The translations under genes and the position numbers were made by a program. This document shows positions 19,231-29,664 of a stretch of 64,000 nt of DNA, piece after piece; the first letter of the stretch is position 1, and every line of letters begins with the position of its first letter. Below the pieces are notes generated by a model. The model had not been told where the DNA came from. It saw only the letters and a list, made by a program, of their open reading frames with translations, and did no database searches. The DNA comes from Ligula intestinalis. Its lineage: Eukaryota > Platyhelminthes > Cestoda > Diphyllobothriidea > Diphyllobothriidae. The stretch is taken from positions 26,699,922 through 26,763,921 of the forward strand of contig JAYGXS010000008.1 of NCBI GenBank assembly GCA_036362985.1. The letters are read 5' to 3'.

Positions 19231-19339
19231 GTCCGTCAGGCCAGCACCAAGCACCTAGCTCAAAAATGTCAATGACTGCCGCACGTACGTAACTCATTCA
19301 ATAAAGTTAACTATTCTTCCTCCGTTCGGATTCTTTTAT

Positions 19340-19650
19340 CAACTGAACTCCGGTCCGGTCCGGGGACGGGGCACATACAGTGAACCTGAAGGACCCCACC
19401 TTCGGCGCCACGCCACGTAGAAGGTCACGTGATTGCAAGTCTCGACCCACCCCTGGGACAGCCAATCACAGGTGCCGCAAACTGCGCCAACGTTCAAACT
19501 TTTGCGGACGCATGCCCGTTCGACGGTCAACCTCCATTCTCCAGTAGTTCTGTACAGAATACATTATTCCTCCCACCTGGTGTCCCATATATTCTCTTCT
19601 TCTACATAACCGAGCCTGAAAAATTGCAGCGGCAAGTGTTTTTTCTTATT
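19340..19650 (-). repeat. Dispersed repeat R1, minus strand
   Basis: On the minus strand: TGTATTCTGTACAGAACTAC, GGTTGACCGTCGAACGGGC, CGGCACCTGTGATTGGCTG, CAATCACGTGACCTTCTACG. It aligns with R1 at 50590-50990 (same strand) and 63550 (opposite). Confidence 0.65.
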
Positions 19651-20375
19651 AACTTAAGCCCTTGCGATGCGTCGGCCATCTTTGTGACTTGCGCAACAAT
19701 CTATTGGTCCAATGTCATTGATATCTATTGTGTGAGCATGGGCGGCATTTGCAAATTATTGGCCTTATGTTCAGGGCAGATGGGTTGGCAACTAACATCA
19801 GTTAGCTCCATTCCGTGTGTCAGCTGGAGCTCTATCTATAAATGGTTATTTTCCGATTGCCTACAGAAAAGTGTCCTTTATCGCATAGTCGAACTAATGT
19901 ATGGTCACCTTTCATACCGCATAAGCGTGTGTCACACTTCCGACAACATCCAGCCATGTAACTTGCTCAAAGGCAACTGGATACGCCGAGGAGACATTCA
20001 TCACATGTGGTCCTGGGAACCCCCTATGAGTCTGTTACTTTCTATTGCTTTACAATCAAAATAACCACGAACAGGTGAGAACTGACAGCTTAAACACGCA
20101 GAAAATAGGCAAATTTAATTTCCGATGAAATTTAAATGACAGTTTCAGGGAATGGGAAGGCGAAGCCACAGAGCGAAACACCGAAGAGATGCTTCATCGA
20201 GGAGCTTGTGACAGGGTTTCCGTTACAATTTCTGACAACCGCAGACGTCAGCAGTAAACATAGTTATGCAATAGCGCAAGGAAGCGTTCTTAAAGACGGG
20301 TACTGCTGCGCTGGGCTTTTTAAAATGAGCTGCAAGTTCTTCTGTTTCCTATTAACATGGGAAGTGTCTTGTGCG
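19651..20375. other. No gene supported
   Basis: The plus frame that ends at 20064 (211 aa with its R1 part) has several hydrophobic and cysteine residues but no recognised motif, no donor or acceptor that would make it an exon of a known gene, and starts inside R1. I do not call it a gene. Confidence 0.35.
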
Positions 20376-20377
20376 TA

Positions 20378-21381
20378 CACTACAGGCTAACATTCGCGCA
20401 ACATGCCGACATATTCGAAAGATTGATACTGTTTCGCTTATCGGCATTGAGTAAGGTTTTAATGCTGCTTATCATGTAGTCTATCCTTAAGTCTATTCTG
20501 AAGTCATTTTATCCAAGATAGGATGCCGGCCTTTTTAAGGAGCTTCCCTCTGCCCGCTAACAACACGTATGTACTGTAGAAAGTAACTACTTAAATAGTA
20601 TGCGATATTAAAATTGATTTTGACTTCACTCATAAATTCAAATATGTTTTATGCAAAACATGCATGAAAAATTACTCATTATACTCATCTGGTAGCAAAT
20701 GACGCATTCTTTGAATTTTATACATAAAGAAAGGGTATCTTTCGCTTTTAAAAAAATTTCTGGATTGCCAAGTTGTATTAAACCTACCGACTGCTACACT
20801 TGAATTCAAAGTTTACAAAATGCGCGTTGTGTACATCCTGTTTAAGGAAAAGTACGTTTTTGCCTACGGTTTGAGGAAGATCTCACATATTTCTCATTAA
20901 AAAGATTCCAACAGCTGTGGGACATGCTGTTTACATTATAGACAGCATTAAATAATTAACGAATGTGATGTATAAGGAATGAACACCCCACAATCGTAAA
21001 AAGCTCATGATTAGAAATTTTTTAAAACCGAAATATACCCTTTCTTTCAGTATAAAATTCGAAGAAGACGTAATTTGCTACCAAACGAGTATCAGAAATA
21101 ATTGTTTTTATTTGCGCTTTCCATAAAATATATGGGAATTTATTAGGGCAGGCAAAATCAATGATAAAAGTGCAAACTAATTAAGTAGCTACTTTCTACA
21201 GTACCTACGTTTTGTTATTGGTCAGAACGATGCTCGTTAAAAAGCCGGCATCCTGTCGTGACTGGAATGACTTCAGAATAGACAACATGATAATCACCAG
21301 TAAAACCTTACTCAATGCCAATTAGCGAAAGAGTACCAATATTCCGAATATGTCGGCATGTTGCACTTTTAGCCCGTATTG
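20378..21381. mobile_element. Palindromic foldback element FB1, copy 1
   Basis: A 1-kb element whose two arms (about 20378-20765 and 21006-21381) are imperfect inverted repeats over about 380 bp and flank a unique centre of about 240 bp. Ends read CACTACAGGCTAA and, inverted, CAATACGGGCTAA, bounded by TA on both sides (20376-20377, 21382-21383). TA duplication with long inverted repeats points to a Tc1/mariner-type non-autonomous element. No transposase frame is present. The second copy is at 23686-24655. Confidence 0.75.
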
Positions 21382-21783
21382 TACATCGATTGGCCTATTT
21401 GACTCACTATATATTCATTTTTACTCCTCTTTTTCGCTAAACTACAGTAATGAGGACATCTGCGCACGACACTAGCATCCTTTTGAGGAAATTTCAACCT
21501 GGCCTGCATTTTGTGACTCGTTCAGTGGCGATTAGGCATCCCGTCAAGAATTCTAGTCTCGGCCAGCTTCCAGTGTTATCTATTTTACGTATCCCGTTTA
21601 ATCCACGGTGAATGGAGGACTTCTTACTGAGTATTTTAGAATGATGTTTTCGAAATTAATCCCTTTCCTCCCAGTGACTGCCTTCCTCGATGCTCACACC
21701 GGAGCGGTAACTGAACTTCTCTCTTTTCTCATTATATTGCGCCTTTCAAAATCGACCCTTCTATTGGGCTGCTCATAGCATAA

Positions 21784-21832
21784 AAATCTGATGATGAATC
21801 CACGACGGATCTCGAAACGTCAGGCGATAGAG
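21784..21832 (+). ncRNA. Hammerhead-like motif (PLE remnant)
   Basis: Complete CTGATGA core (21788-21794), unpaired T, GAATCC paired with GGAT(c)TC, GAAACGTCAGGCGATAGAG. The rest of the PLE is not recognisable; stem I pairing is lost. Confidence 0.5.
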
Positions 21833-21884
21833 TCATCTTCGTTTTAGTAAACAACTTTGTCAAGAAAGCATTGCAGAAGTATAC

Positions 21885-22119
21885 CAACACTCCTTGATTA
21901 ATGTTTACCGATCGCAAACGGAACTCACTCGACCCAGTCTGCCATGGGCTCATTCTCGAGCAGCCGCTGAGTGGTTACTAGCACTGCCACCGAATGCAAG
22001 GCAGATTGGATGTGGCCATTTCTGGCTCATTAGAACTCATCAGCCAATCGTATCCAACCCCGAGAGGTGCTCCGTCCGAGGCTCGAACTCGCGACTTTTT
22101 CGATCAGAATTCTGACGTT
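21885..22119 (-). repeat. SINE family A, minus strand, 3' half (split)
   Basis: On the minus strand: GAATTCTGATCGAAAAAGTC, GCGAGTTCGAGCCTCGGACG (B box), the GGATACGATTGGCTGATGAG arm and CCATGGCAGACTGGGTCGAG. The A-box half is at 22698-22805, beyond a foldback PLE. Confidence 0.65.
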
Positions 22120-22697
22120 CGTATAAACTGGAACACGTGCATCCGAAGAAATTTAAATTTGAGGATGCTTTTGGGATAGAAATAACGTAAATGAATGAAT
22201 TTCCGAGTTTGGCGCCCCAACTCGCCTTCGGAATAACAGGAAAAGTGCAATGAACGATTAAAATTTCATAACTGCCGAAAAAATCAATAATTGTACAAAG
22301 TGAGACGTGATTGGTAGGTTTGGTCTCAGTTAGTTTCTGTCGTGTGGCCTCTGTCTTTTCCATCGTTCTTTGACGTGCTTTTAAATACCATCCAAGTCGA
22401 CATGCCATGCACTCCGGCGATTCATGCATTAACCGGCACGTCGGATTGGATGGTATTCAAAAGCACGTCAAAGAACGATGGAAAAGACAGAGGCCACACG
22501 ACAGAAACTAACTGAGACCAAACCTACCAATCACGTCTCACTTTGTACAATTATTGATTTTTTCGGCAGTTTTGAAATTTTAGTCATTCATTGCACTTTT
22601 CCTGTTATTCCGAAGGCAAGTCGGGGCACCAAACTCGAAAATTCATTCATTTAAGCTATTTCTATCCCAAAGAACATCTTCTTCTTCTGCAAAAAAA
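22120..22697. mobile_element. Foldback PLE insertion inside a SINE
   Basis: Arms 22161-22406 and 22434-22680 are near-perfect inverted repeats of about 246 bp with a 27-bp loop. The right arm reads SGDSCINRHVGLDGIQKHVK, the C-terminal end of a PLE-1-like protein, followed by 3' sequence and a TTC run (22678-22688). The left arm is the mirror image. GAATTCTGACGTT (left) and GAAGTTTAACGTT (right) of the interrupted SINE may be a diverged target duplication of about 13 bp. The 129-aa minus frame at 22040-22429 is the left arm's reading. Confidence 0.7.
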
Positions 22698-22805
22698 GAA
22701 GTTTAACGTTTTAACCATTGCGCTAAGGGTTCGTTGTCTTGCCGGTGGTTAGATCAGGAAATATTGACACTCGTTGATTAATGTTCACCGATTGAGTTCC
22801 GTTAG
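22698..22805 (-). repeat. SINE family A, minus strand, 5' half
   Basis: On the minus strand: GGTGAACATTAATCAACGAG, ACCACCGGCAAGACAACG and GCAATGGTTAAAACGTTAAA (A box). Continues the SINE at 21885-22119. Confidence 0.6.
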
Positions 22806-23069
22806 CGAAAATATGTCAATCGTGGATGATCTCTGCGTCACGTGACCTGTCAATTATCTATCCTAAGCAAACCAACGTTTACTAGGCCTGCATAAGCCAC
22901 ATTTAGAATTCCCCGTTGCGCCAGAGGTTGAAAAATGTACGTGTTCTCCGCAGAATGCTTTGATCATAAGGCAACATACAGCCTCTCCTACTTAGTAAAT
23001 AAATAGGAATTCGGAGCTGGAATGCAGCATGGTTTTATGGAAACGTACTCAAACGCGGTTTGAACTTAC

Positions 23070-23190
23070 CAGAATTGCGACACTGGCGAAGAGATCGAGA
23101 AATAATTCAACAGCATAGACGATCCTTGCTCGATCATAGTCGATGATACAGCTCTTGACCAGTAAGACGGTTAGAGGTAGAGCCAGGTAC
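23070..23190 (-). CDS. GPR180/TMEM145-like gene, exon 8 (last recognised)
   Basis: Acceptor cttcacacag before 23190 and donor GTAAGT after 23070. It encodes YLALPLTVLLVKSC, then IIDYDRARIVYAVELFLDLF and ASVAIL. The matching TMEM145 segment, as I remember it, has a hydrophobic FFAVPV-type helix, a short AREKIV loop and a GIHLYAHGVFLI-type helix; the two align without gaps. The first base completes the tryptophan codon left by exon 7 (TG plus G). The exon ends in phase 0, so at least one more exon (cytoplasmic tail) should lie below 23070, but I could not find it among the repeats there. Confidence 0.75.
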
Positions 23191-23685
23191 CTGTGTGAAG
23201 AATGACCAAAGGGGCATGATTACTGAAATATCCACAGGATGATTAAAAGCTGAACCCACAAACAATCACGAACCAGATTATATCTGGTAAGGACAAACTT
23301 CCAACGTCCGGTCTTGAATCTGAATTGTAAGTTCATGTCTCCAACAGTCTGACATAACTAAGCTAGCTCGTGCAAAAACGTAATGGAAGTTCGAGTTAAT
23401 AGTTAAGCATGGTCTTATTTCTTTGATCTGTTGAGTTGATGTGATCCTTCGAAACATTTTTAGTAAGGAAAATGCATGTTGTGTCGGTGTACGTGAGGAG
23501 AACAGGTGGTTTTTGGCGAAATGGGAGGTTGATAGATATCAAATGAATATCATATGCTATTTAGTTTTACAGAACTCAATTTCGCTGATGAGAGTTCACC
23601 CGATCGCAAACGGAACTCACCTGTCCTGCTCTTCCTGGGGCTCCGCTAGAGTCCCTAACTGCCGTAGCAGCATTATCTGGCTATA
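23191..23685. other. Intronic sequence with a SINE scrap
   Basis: Part of the intron between exons 7 and 8 of the GPR180/TMEM145-like gene. 23590-23660 contains a partial family A SINE (CCCGATCGCAAACGGAACTC). The 81-aa plus frame here is not supported as a gene. Confidence 0.45.
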
Positions 23686-24655
23686 GAGTAGTCGCCGAAA
23701 ATCACGTAACATGCCGATATATGCGACAGATTAATGCCCTTTCGCTAATTGGCATTGACTCAGGTTGTGATACTGATTATCGTGTAGTCTATTCTGAAGT
23801 CATTTCAGTCATGATAGAATGCGGGTCTTTTAATGAGCTTCGTTCTGACCACTAGCAAAACGTATCTAAAAACTGGCTACTTCAATAGTATGACTTTTTA
23901 TTCTTTATTTTGACTGCCTTTATGGAAAACATGCAAGAAAAAATTATTTTTTTGTACTTGTTTGATAGCCAATTACGCCTTCTTTAAATGTTATACTCAA
24001 AGAAAGGGTATCTTTCGGTTTCAAAGAGGTTGCTAATTATGAGCTTCTCACAATTCTGAGGTGTTTATTCATAATACATCGTATTCGTATATTTATTAAT
24101 GCTGCCTATATTGCATAAAAATTTTTCCACATCTATTGCAATATTTAATGACAACTATGTGACTTCTTCCTCAAACTGCAGGCGAAAACGTATTTTTCCG
24201 TAAACATGATGTACACATTGCGCAGATTGTAAACCTTGAATTCGAGTGTAACAGTCAGTAGATTGGAAAATTATTCAAAAATTGAGAAACTTTTAAACAA
24301 CCGAAAGGTACCATTACTTTAAGTATAAAATTAAAAGAAGGTGTAAGTTGCTATCAAACAAGTACAAGAAATATTTTTTTCTTGCATGCTTTCCATAAAA
24401 TATATTCGAATTTATAAAGGCAGTCAAAATAAATGATAAAAGGCATGCTAATTACGTAGCCGGTTTTTAAAATAGATAAGTTTTGCTAGTGGTCAGAACG
24501 AAGCTCGTTAAAAGGCCCGCATTCTATCATAACTGAAATGACTTCAGAATAGACTGCACGAGAATCAATATTATAACCTGAATCAATGCCAATTAGCGAA
24601 AGAGTATCAATCTTTCGCCTATGTCAGCATGTTGCGTGATTCTCGGTGACTACTC
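23686..24655. mobile_element. Palindromic foldback element FB1, copy 2
   Basis: Ends GAGTAGTCGCCGAAAATCACG and, inverted, GAGTAGTCACCGAGAATCACG, each next to TA (23684-23685, 24656-24657). The arms match those of copy 1. The central unique segment (AAACGTATTTTTCCG..., TGTACACATTGCGC) is the reverse complement of the centre of copy 1, so the two copies are inserted in opposite orientations. It lies in the intron between exons 7 and 8 of the GPR180/TMEM145-like gene. Confidence 0.75.
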
Positions 24656-25454
24656 TAAGACCTGTTGCTATGGCTTTCAGGGGATCTGTCAACATTAAAT
24701 GAACAGTGCTCCCTCTTCAAAGCAAACATCTGGGTCAGCTCCTGAAGGCAAGGAAGACGCTAGTTCGGCAAAGCTGGTTTCCCGATATATTGACATCGGA
24801 TCGTCCTAGTTATACAGTAAGATTGACTAAAATTTCAAAGGAATCGTAATAGATTCTTTGGATATCGGTAATACAGAATTGTTTTCGGTGTCCCTGTCGT
24901 AGGATGGAGAGGAACGGAATCTATAACAACAGTCAATGGGTAAGGGTTGAATGGAAACGTTAATTCTGTCCCTAGATCTGTGCGGAGATTTGATTGGTCG
25001 AATTCAGTCCATGGTTGCTGCAGGTTGCACAGCCCTATCGTCATTCGACAAAACTGACTTGTAGGGCCCTCTGAATGTCTACTTCCCCGCCAAACTGCCT
25101 AACTTATTCTGTGGTCAAACATTTAATTCCTAGCTAGTGAACGCAAATGAATATTAAATTGTAGCGGATGTGATCAAAATATTAAATTATATAAGATTAT
25201 GTTTGTTTTAATATATTAAAAAGGAATAAAACTATATCAACATGAAATCCTGCTGTGCAGGATACGGATGCCAATGAGGAAAATGTGACCTTATATAGGC
25301 GGAATTTAACGAAAACGGAAATTCCACCTCCTATTGGTGGAATGGAAAGTCGGTCTGCTGAAAATTTAAAAGTAGTTTTCTTTTGTATAATTCGACGGGA
25401 TTTAGAGTCTCCAAAGTCATTTCTGCCCAAAATTCTTCCCCACTGTCGGTACTT
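24656..25454. other. No gene recognised (intron)
   Basis: AT-rich intronic sequence of the minus-strand GPR180/TMEM145-like gene. Short minus frames at 24835-25044 and 25197-25430 show no motif. Confidence 0.4.
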
Positions 25455-25520
25455 GACGCCGCCATAGGAATTTCCGAGTTCGAGGAAGAAGTGCAGAATA
25501 TGCTCTCACTGGAACAGCGC
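25455..25520 (-). repeat. PLE 3' terminal remnant with 42-bp-type tail
   Basis: On the minus strand TGTTCCAGTGA, a run replacing the TTC tract, then CTTCCTCGAACTCGGAAATT resembles the terminus at 18359-18430 (CTTCCTGGAACTCGGATATT). The acidic frame that crosses it (25331-25534 minus) is therefore unlikely to be a host exon. Confidence 0.4.
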
Positions 25521-25985
25521 AAGTCTTCTATCACTTAAAACTAACTCACGAGCAAATCACCTTCCCTGCACCAACGTGCTTGGTGCTTACGATGGACATA
25601 ATCGAAATTGATGGTCAAACTGTGATAACGCTCACGACGCGAGAATATATGCCCTGCCCGGAATTATGTAGAGCCGCCGTGGGCGGAACGTTCATATTCC
25701 GCTGTCATGTTTAGGGAGTCATATCAGGAATTCCGATTCACATCAGGGCAACCGCGTTTCTGCTTGAGAAACTGTTACCACTGAGTGACAATAAAGAAAA
25801 ATGAAGAAAATGAAGACTATAGAGAGTCAACGTTGATGCCATCAGCACGCTCCTAACAACTATTTGAGCACACTTGGACCAGGAATGATACATTTAACAG
25901 CCCCAGTGGCACCTGGGTCATGTTTGCAAATGGGATAAAACATTAAGTAAGAGTTCTGAGTCAACAGAAGGGGGAAGAGACTCAC

Positions 25986-26155
25986 CACACAGAAATGGTT
26001 GGCATAAAAACAGCGTAGAATCTAATCTTCCGTCTGTGATGGAAGACTGTGAATAGGCAGGCGGCTAAGGTGACTGACCAGCCAAACAGTCGCAAAAAGA
26101 AGAAGCCCAGGCCGGCACCAGCTTCATAGACGAAAAAGCGGTCCGCATCGGTCGT
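25986..26155 (-). CDS. GPR180/TMEM145-like gene, exon 7
   Basis: Acceptor actttccag before 26155, donor GTGAGT after 25986. It encodes TTDADRFFVYEAGAGLGFFF, LRLFGWSVTLAACLFTVF, HHRRKIRFYAVFMPTISV plus two bases. This corresponds to the TMEM145 block with YESPAGYGL, a tyrosine/tryptophan-rich helix, RHFPEK and FYVPF: glycine-rich entry into a helix, basic loop, RFY, next helix. It starts in phase 0, continuous with exon 6 (ending in W), and leaves TG, which exon 8 completes. Predicted multi-pass membrane protein, probably with roles like other GOST-family receptors, but no function is shown here. Confidence 0.8.
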
Positions 26156-26346
26156 CTGGAAAGTATCAAAAAGGAAAATTCCGTCACCTAATGGCCTTCA
26201 TTTTACTTGGTGAGGGTGGTAAGCAATGGCTTCTGAAAATCCTATTTTTTACGTGCCAATGCATAATATACGCGTTTGCACATGAACGCTCAAGCAAAAT
26301 GGCACTTTTAAAATGGTACTTACAAACTGTAAGTGGCATTGTTTTT
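26156..26346. other. Intron, no feature
   Basis: Short intronic piece between exon 7 and a PLE-4 fragment. The 76-aa plus frame at 26191-26421 is not supported. Confidence 0.35.
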
Positions 26347-26690
26347 TTACGTAAAACTTTTGTCTGTTGTTTGTGTTATGGAAGAGAAGAAGAAGATTCG
26401 ATCGCCAGGACAACACTTTGATCCACCTGACGTTTCGACATCCATTCCGGATTCTTCGTTCAAGACATGAGCAGAAATTAGTAGCACAAAAGAGTAATAC
26501 ATGTCGCCTCTTGCGAGAATTTCGGCCTGATCATGTTTGAATATGTGGCCGGGTTTCATCGAATGACCTCCAACTTGAGACTTTACATCAGTTCCCCACA
26601 CAGTTGCCGCGTGTTCGGCATTTGGCGTCTTCAGAAGTCTGGCCGTTTCACCGACGTATTGTGTTATATTAGGTAGAGTTCAGGGTGTCG
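26347..26690 (-). pseudogene. PLE-4 C-terminal fragment, minus strand
   Basis: On the minus strand: YVGETARLLKT (GIY-YIG region), HAATVWGTDVKSQVGGHSM, KPGHIFKHDQAEILARGD, matching the ILARGD segment of the 18.6-kb foldback. The downstream 3' end carries a hammerhead-like remnant (26418-26465) and a GAA/TTC tract (26384-26397). It lies in the intron between exons 6 and 7 of the host gene, same strand. Confidence 0.7.
26418..26465 (-). ncRNA. Hammerhead-like remnant of PLE-4
   Basis: On the minus strand AATCCGGAATGGATGTC precedes GAAACGTCAGGTGGATCAAA. Stem II is shortened and the CTGATGA core is degenerate (ACGAAGA). Confidence 0.3.
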
Positions 26691-27434
26691 AAAGACGACA
26701 TGGGATGCATATAATTATCTACGCGTTTCTTAAAAAGGCGTGGGGATGTCCCCTACATGACTGATTGCAGGATATTATTCCATTTTTCTGTGGCCCTTGG
26801 TGGGAAAAAATTCATAAAACGTTTAGCACGTAATTATCCACCACCATCAGGTGAATCATTTATGCCATTTTTAATCTTCTAGTGGTTAACAAACGTATCA
26901 TTAGCCAACGGCACAATTATCTGACGTATGTATATGCTAGGTAATATGTAGCTGACGAGATATAGATAGAGATATACGATTGGCCAATTCAATCCCTCGT
27001 TGGTTTGCAAATTTACTGTTGGCCACTCTGGCTGCTTTACACCTAAGAGTGGGCAATTAACTTCCTTCTTTCAGTCTTAAAGACTCACTAAACCTTTCGT
27101 CTAGTAAATATTTTAGCTACCAGGATTTAAGTCTAAAGGATCTGAATACACCCCTTATCCCACGGCTAAGAGTTGGGGGAGAGGGGGGGGGAGGGGCGAA
27201 GAAACCATAATTGATGAGTATGGGCCCCCCTACGGGTTGGCTTTCCTGATGCTCACAATGTGGTATTACGATGTGGTGAATAACGCCTAACTAATCATTC
27301 TTTAGTTTCAAAGATAGAGACTAGCAAAAGGAAAAAAAGTTTAAAAATTTGCTGGTGTTCAAAATACCCCTGGGAGAAACAAGAAGTGTGTTTATCTTTG
27401 GTAGAAAAAAACGAGGAAGGTTTTTTGAACATAC
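26691..27434. other. No gene recognised (intron)
   Basis: Contains a G-rich stretch at 27175-27198. Otherwise AT-rich, no motif found. Confidence 0.4.
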
Positions 27435-27607
27435 CCAGCTGTCGAGTACACCGAGGGCTCCGCTGCCGACAATGTATACCAGCAGGAATCCACCGTAGAG
27501 GTTGCACACCTCAAAGTTGAAATGTCCGCAGACAATCGTGTAGCCAAAAGCTATGCTCAGTGCATTGCAGATGAAGATGAAATTTGCTGCTAGCGAGAAA
27601 ACTGCAC
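27435..27607 (-). CDS. GPR180/TMEM145-like gene, exon 6
   Basis: Acceptor acttttag before 27607, donor GTATGT after 27435. Two bases complete a glycine codon left open by exon 5, then AVFSLAANFIFICNALSIAF, GYTIVCGHFNFEVCNLYGG, FLLVYIVGSGALGVLDSW. TMEM145/GPR180 proteins have at this place a hydrophobic helix ending in a GKGFTVTRG-type motif and then the next helix; here the equivalent is AFGYTIVCG. The exon ends in phase 0, as exon 7 requires. The longer minus frame at 27321-27701 is this exon plus intron read-through. Confidence 0.82.
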
Positions 27608-28082
27608 CTAAAAGTATAGGAGCTGAGGTCAGATTTTGGTTCATAGAGAAGGCCGCATTAATTTTTATCATAGAAGTAAGAAATTTTGATCTACAAACCA
27701 TCGACGTGACTGCATCCTAAAACGGAAATAGTTCGAGACTCATCGTCATGGGGTGCATTGTGAAAAACATCAAACATCGAAACACGTATCATGCAAGTCC
27801 CAATGTTTCTGCCGGAAATGCCTAAAATAACTATGTTACTGAAACATAGTAAAAAATATATACATAGTCATGTGGCAAACGGTTGTGTGACTCACATCCT
27901 CGCATGACAGCTGAAAGGCATTAAATACCAGGGCAGGTGTGCCCTGCATATGATCGGTGTACACAAATGTTCTAATCAAACTTAAATGGCATTTATATTT
28001 TATATCAGCCACATGCAAAAATTAACTTCAAAATTTTTCCAGATGCGCACTTATAGGCATTTTAGCAAGGAAATATAAGGCA

Positions 28083-28250
28083 AAGTTGGGCGGGTAAAAT
28101 CGATCCAAGTGTGATTAAACTCACGGTATGAAGCGTAGCATTTGTAGCTTAATGGTAGAGTATTGGCTTCTGGTTAAGGCCTTCCCTAATATGCGGGTTA
28201 AAATCCCGCCAAAAGCTTCGAGTTTTTTCGTAATTGGGTCACCTAGAATT
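28083..28250 (+). repeat. tRNA-derived SINE (family B)
   Basis: Head GGCGGGTAAAATCGATCCAA, A box TTTGTAGCTTAATGGTAGAG, B box GCGGGTTAAAATCCCGCC. Same arrangement as the copies at 2335-2690, with an altered B box. Confidence 0.65.
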
Positions 28251-28968
28251 AAGCGTCTCTGCAGTGCTCTTTGATTTTAATTGGACAACAGAGTGACTCA
28301 AAATATCCTCCAATATCCTTAAACATGATAATCTTCTACTTCTTCCGTTTGGAGTTTTGATATTTGTTGATTTCCGTCTATATTTTGACAACATTTGGAT
28401 GGACTTAGTTTACGAGGTTAATAAGAAAACATATGATATTTCGAGGGAGTCCATCTAAAGTCAAATAGGCCTACTAACTTAGGCGTAGTAAAACACATTT
28501 TTGCGTCTTGTAAATTTATTATTTATCTTTAGGGCACCAAACGTAACATATTTGTCGATCAAACATTTGTTAACTGGATTCATCAACCTTTTCTTGACTC
28601 TAGCCCTGTATCTCGTAAGTACACAAAACTCCATTTCATGGACACAAAACAAAATCTTATCTGAAGTGAACAAATATAATTAAACTTTTTTCTGCTATTT
28701 GTGAATGTTTTTTATGCTTCAGCAAGTAAAAATGTGCACCTATTCTCCGCAGCGCTTAATAGCATAGGCAATTCCTTGGAAATCAACAAAGGTTGGATTT
28801 CGCCTGTTTCCACCTATATTTTCTCCAACTATATTGATTTGAATGGAATTCAATTCTAGTAAACAGCATTTTGCGCCTCAAGCCAACCCAATGAACTTAA
28901 TAAACGACCTCAAGTTTTTTTAAATCCCCAAATTCTCAACCTTCCATCAGATATGTCACCTTCTGTAT
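28251..28968. other. No gene recognised (intron)
   Basis: AT-rich. The 60-64-aa frames at 28479-28683 on both strands mirror each other and have no motif. Confidence 0.4.
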
Positions 28969-29052
28969 GTCTCGGATGATGACTCCGCGACGGAACTTGA
29001 AACGTCAGGCGAATAAGAGTGTTGTCCCACTGATTGAATCGTCTTCTTCTTA
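28969..29052 (+). mobile_element. PLE 3' end with hammerhead-like motif and TTC tail
   Basis: GTCT, core CGGATGA (one change from CTGATGA), unpaired T, a weakened CTCCG/CGGA stem, TTGAAACGTCAGGCGAATAA, TTGTCCCACTGATTGAATCG, then CTTCTTCTT. Stem I GTCT/AGGC is kept. Confidence 0.5.
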
Positions 29053-29514
29053 AGTATATACTATTGGCAGCTCTATCCGATACACTTCCGTGCCGGTGTT
29101 CAGATCAATTTTTGGACTGAGCCTTGAAGCCAAATTCATCCCAATGTTCTCCGAGTTAGTGATTAATTTCTGGGCAGCTTAAAAAACGGTAAGGACGCCC
29201 AACGGCAAAATACCACGCCGAAGGGTATTACGAAATTCAACGTTAAAGGGGATTGAAAGTGCTCGTATATGTGCGTGGTATCAGCACAATAAGAAGGAAG
29301 TAAAAGCCGCTTGTAATTGTATCACTGAACTAAATATGTGGGTGAAAGGGTTGTGAAAAGGACAAAATAACGGAAAATTTAGCCTACAAGCCAAGAATAC
29401 TATTAGAACACCTCCTACTGAGTAACATAATCATCGAATTGTTTCATGGCGGATATTCTACCTACTTAAAATTAGCAAGTAACTAATTATTTTTACTTTA
29501 ATACATTCACGCAC

Positions 29515-29664
29515 CGAGCATGTCCAGAGCAGGAGGCTTTTCATCCGAAATGACTAGCAGCCACCAGCCCAGCATCTGCACAGTCAGCGATATTGCACGA
29601 AATATTATTCCGATGAAGAAGACGAGGGCCGTGGTGTGAAGCATCCGTATTTCACGTAACCTCC
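29515..29664 (-). CDS. GPR180/TMEM145-like gene, exon 5
   Basis: Acceptor atttttag before 29664, donor GTGCGT after 29515. After two bases completing a codon it encodes RLREIRMLHTTALVFFIGII, FRAISLTVQMLGWWLLVI, SDEKPPALDML plus one base. The LHTT motif after a basic loop, followed by a long helix with SL and a conserved tryptophan region and then an L-x-x-L stretch, is the same order as in TMEM145 (LHTTYK..., SLLFF..., W). Phase 1 at the end matches exon 6. Confidence 0.82.

Noticed and set aside
19429..20064. 211-aa plus-strand open frame
   Set aside because: Begins inside repeat R1 (antisense) and has no recognisable motif.
25331..25534. Acidic minus frame considered as the cytoplasmic-tail exon of the GPR180/TMEM145-like gene
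   Set aside because: Its nucleotide sequence overlaps a PLE terminus (matches 18359-18430), and its phase does not fit exon 7 or 8.
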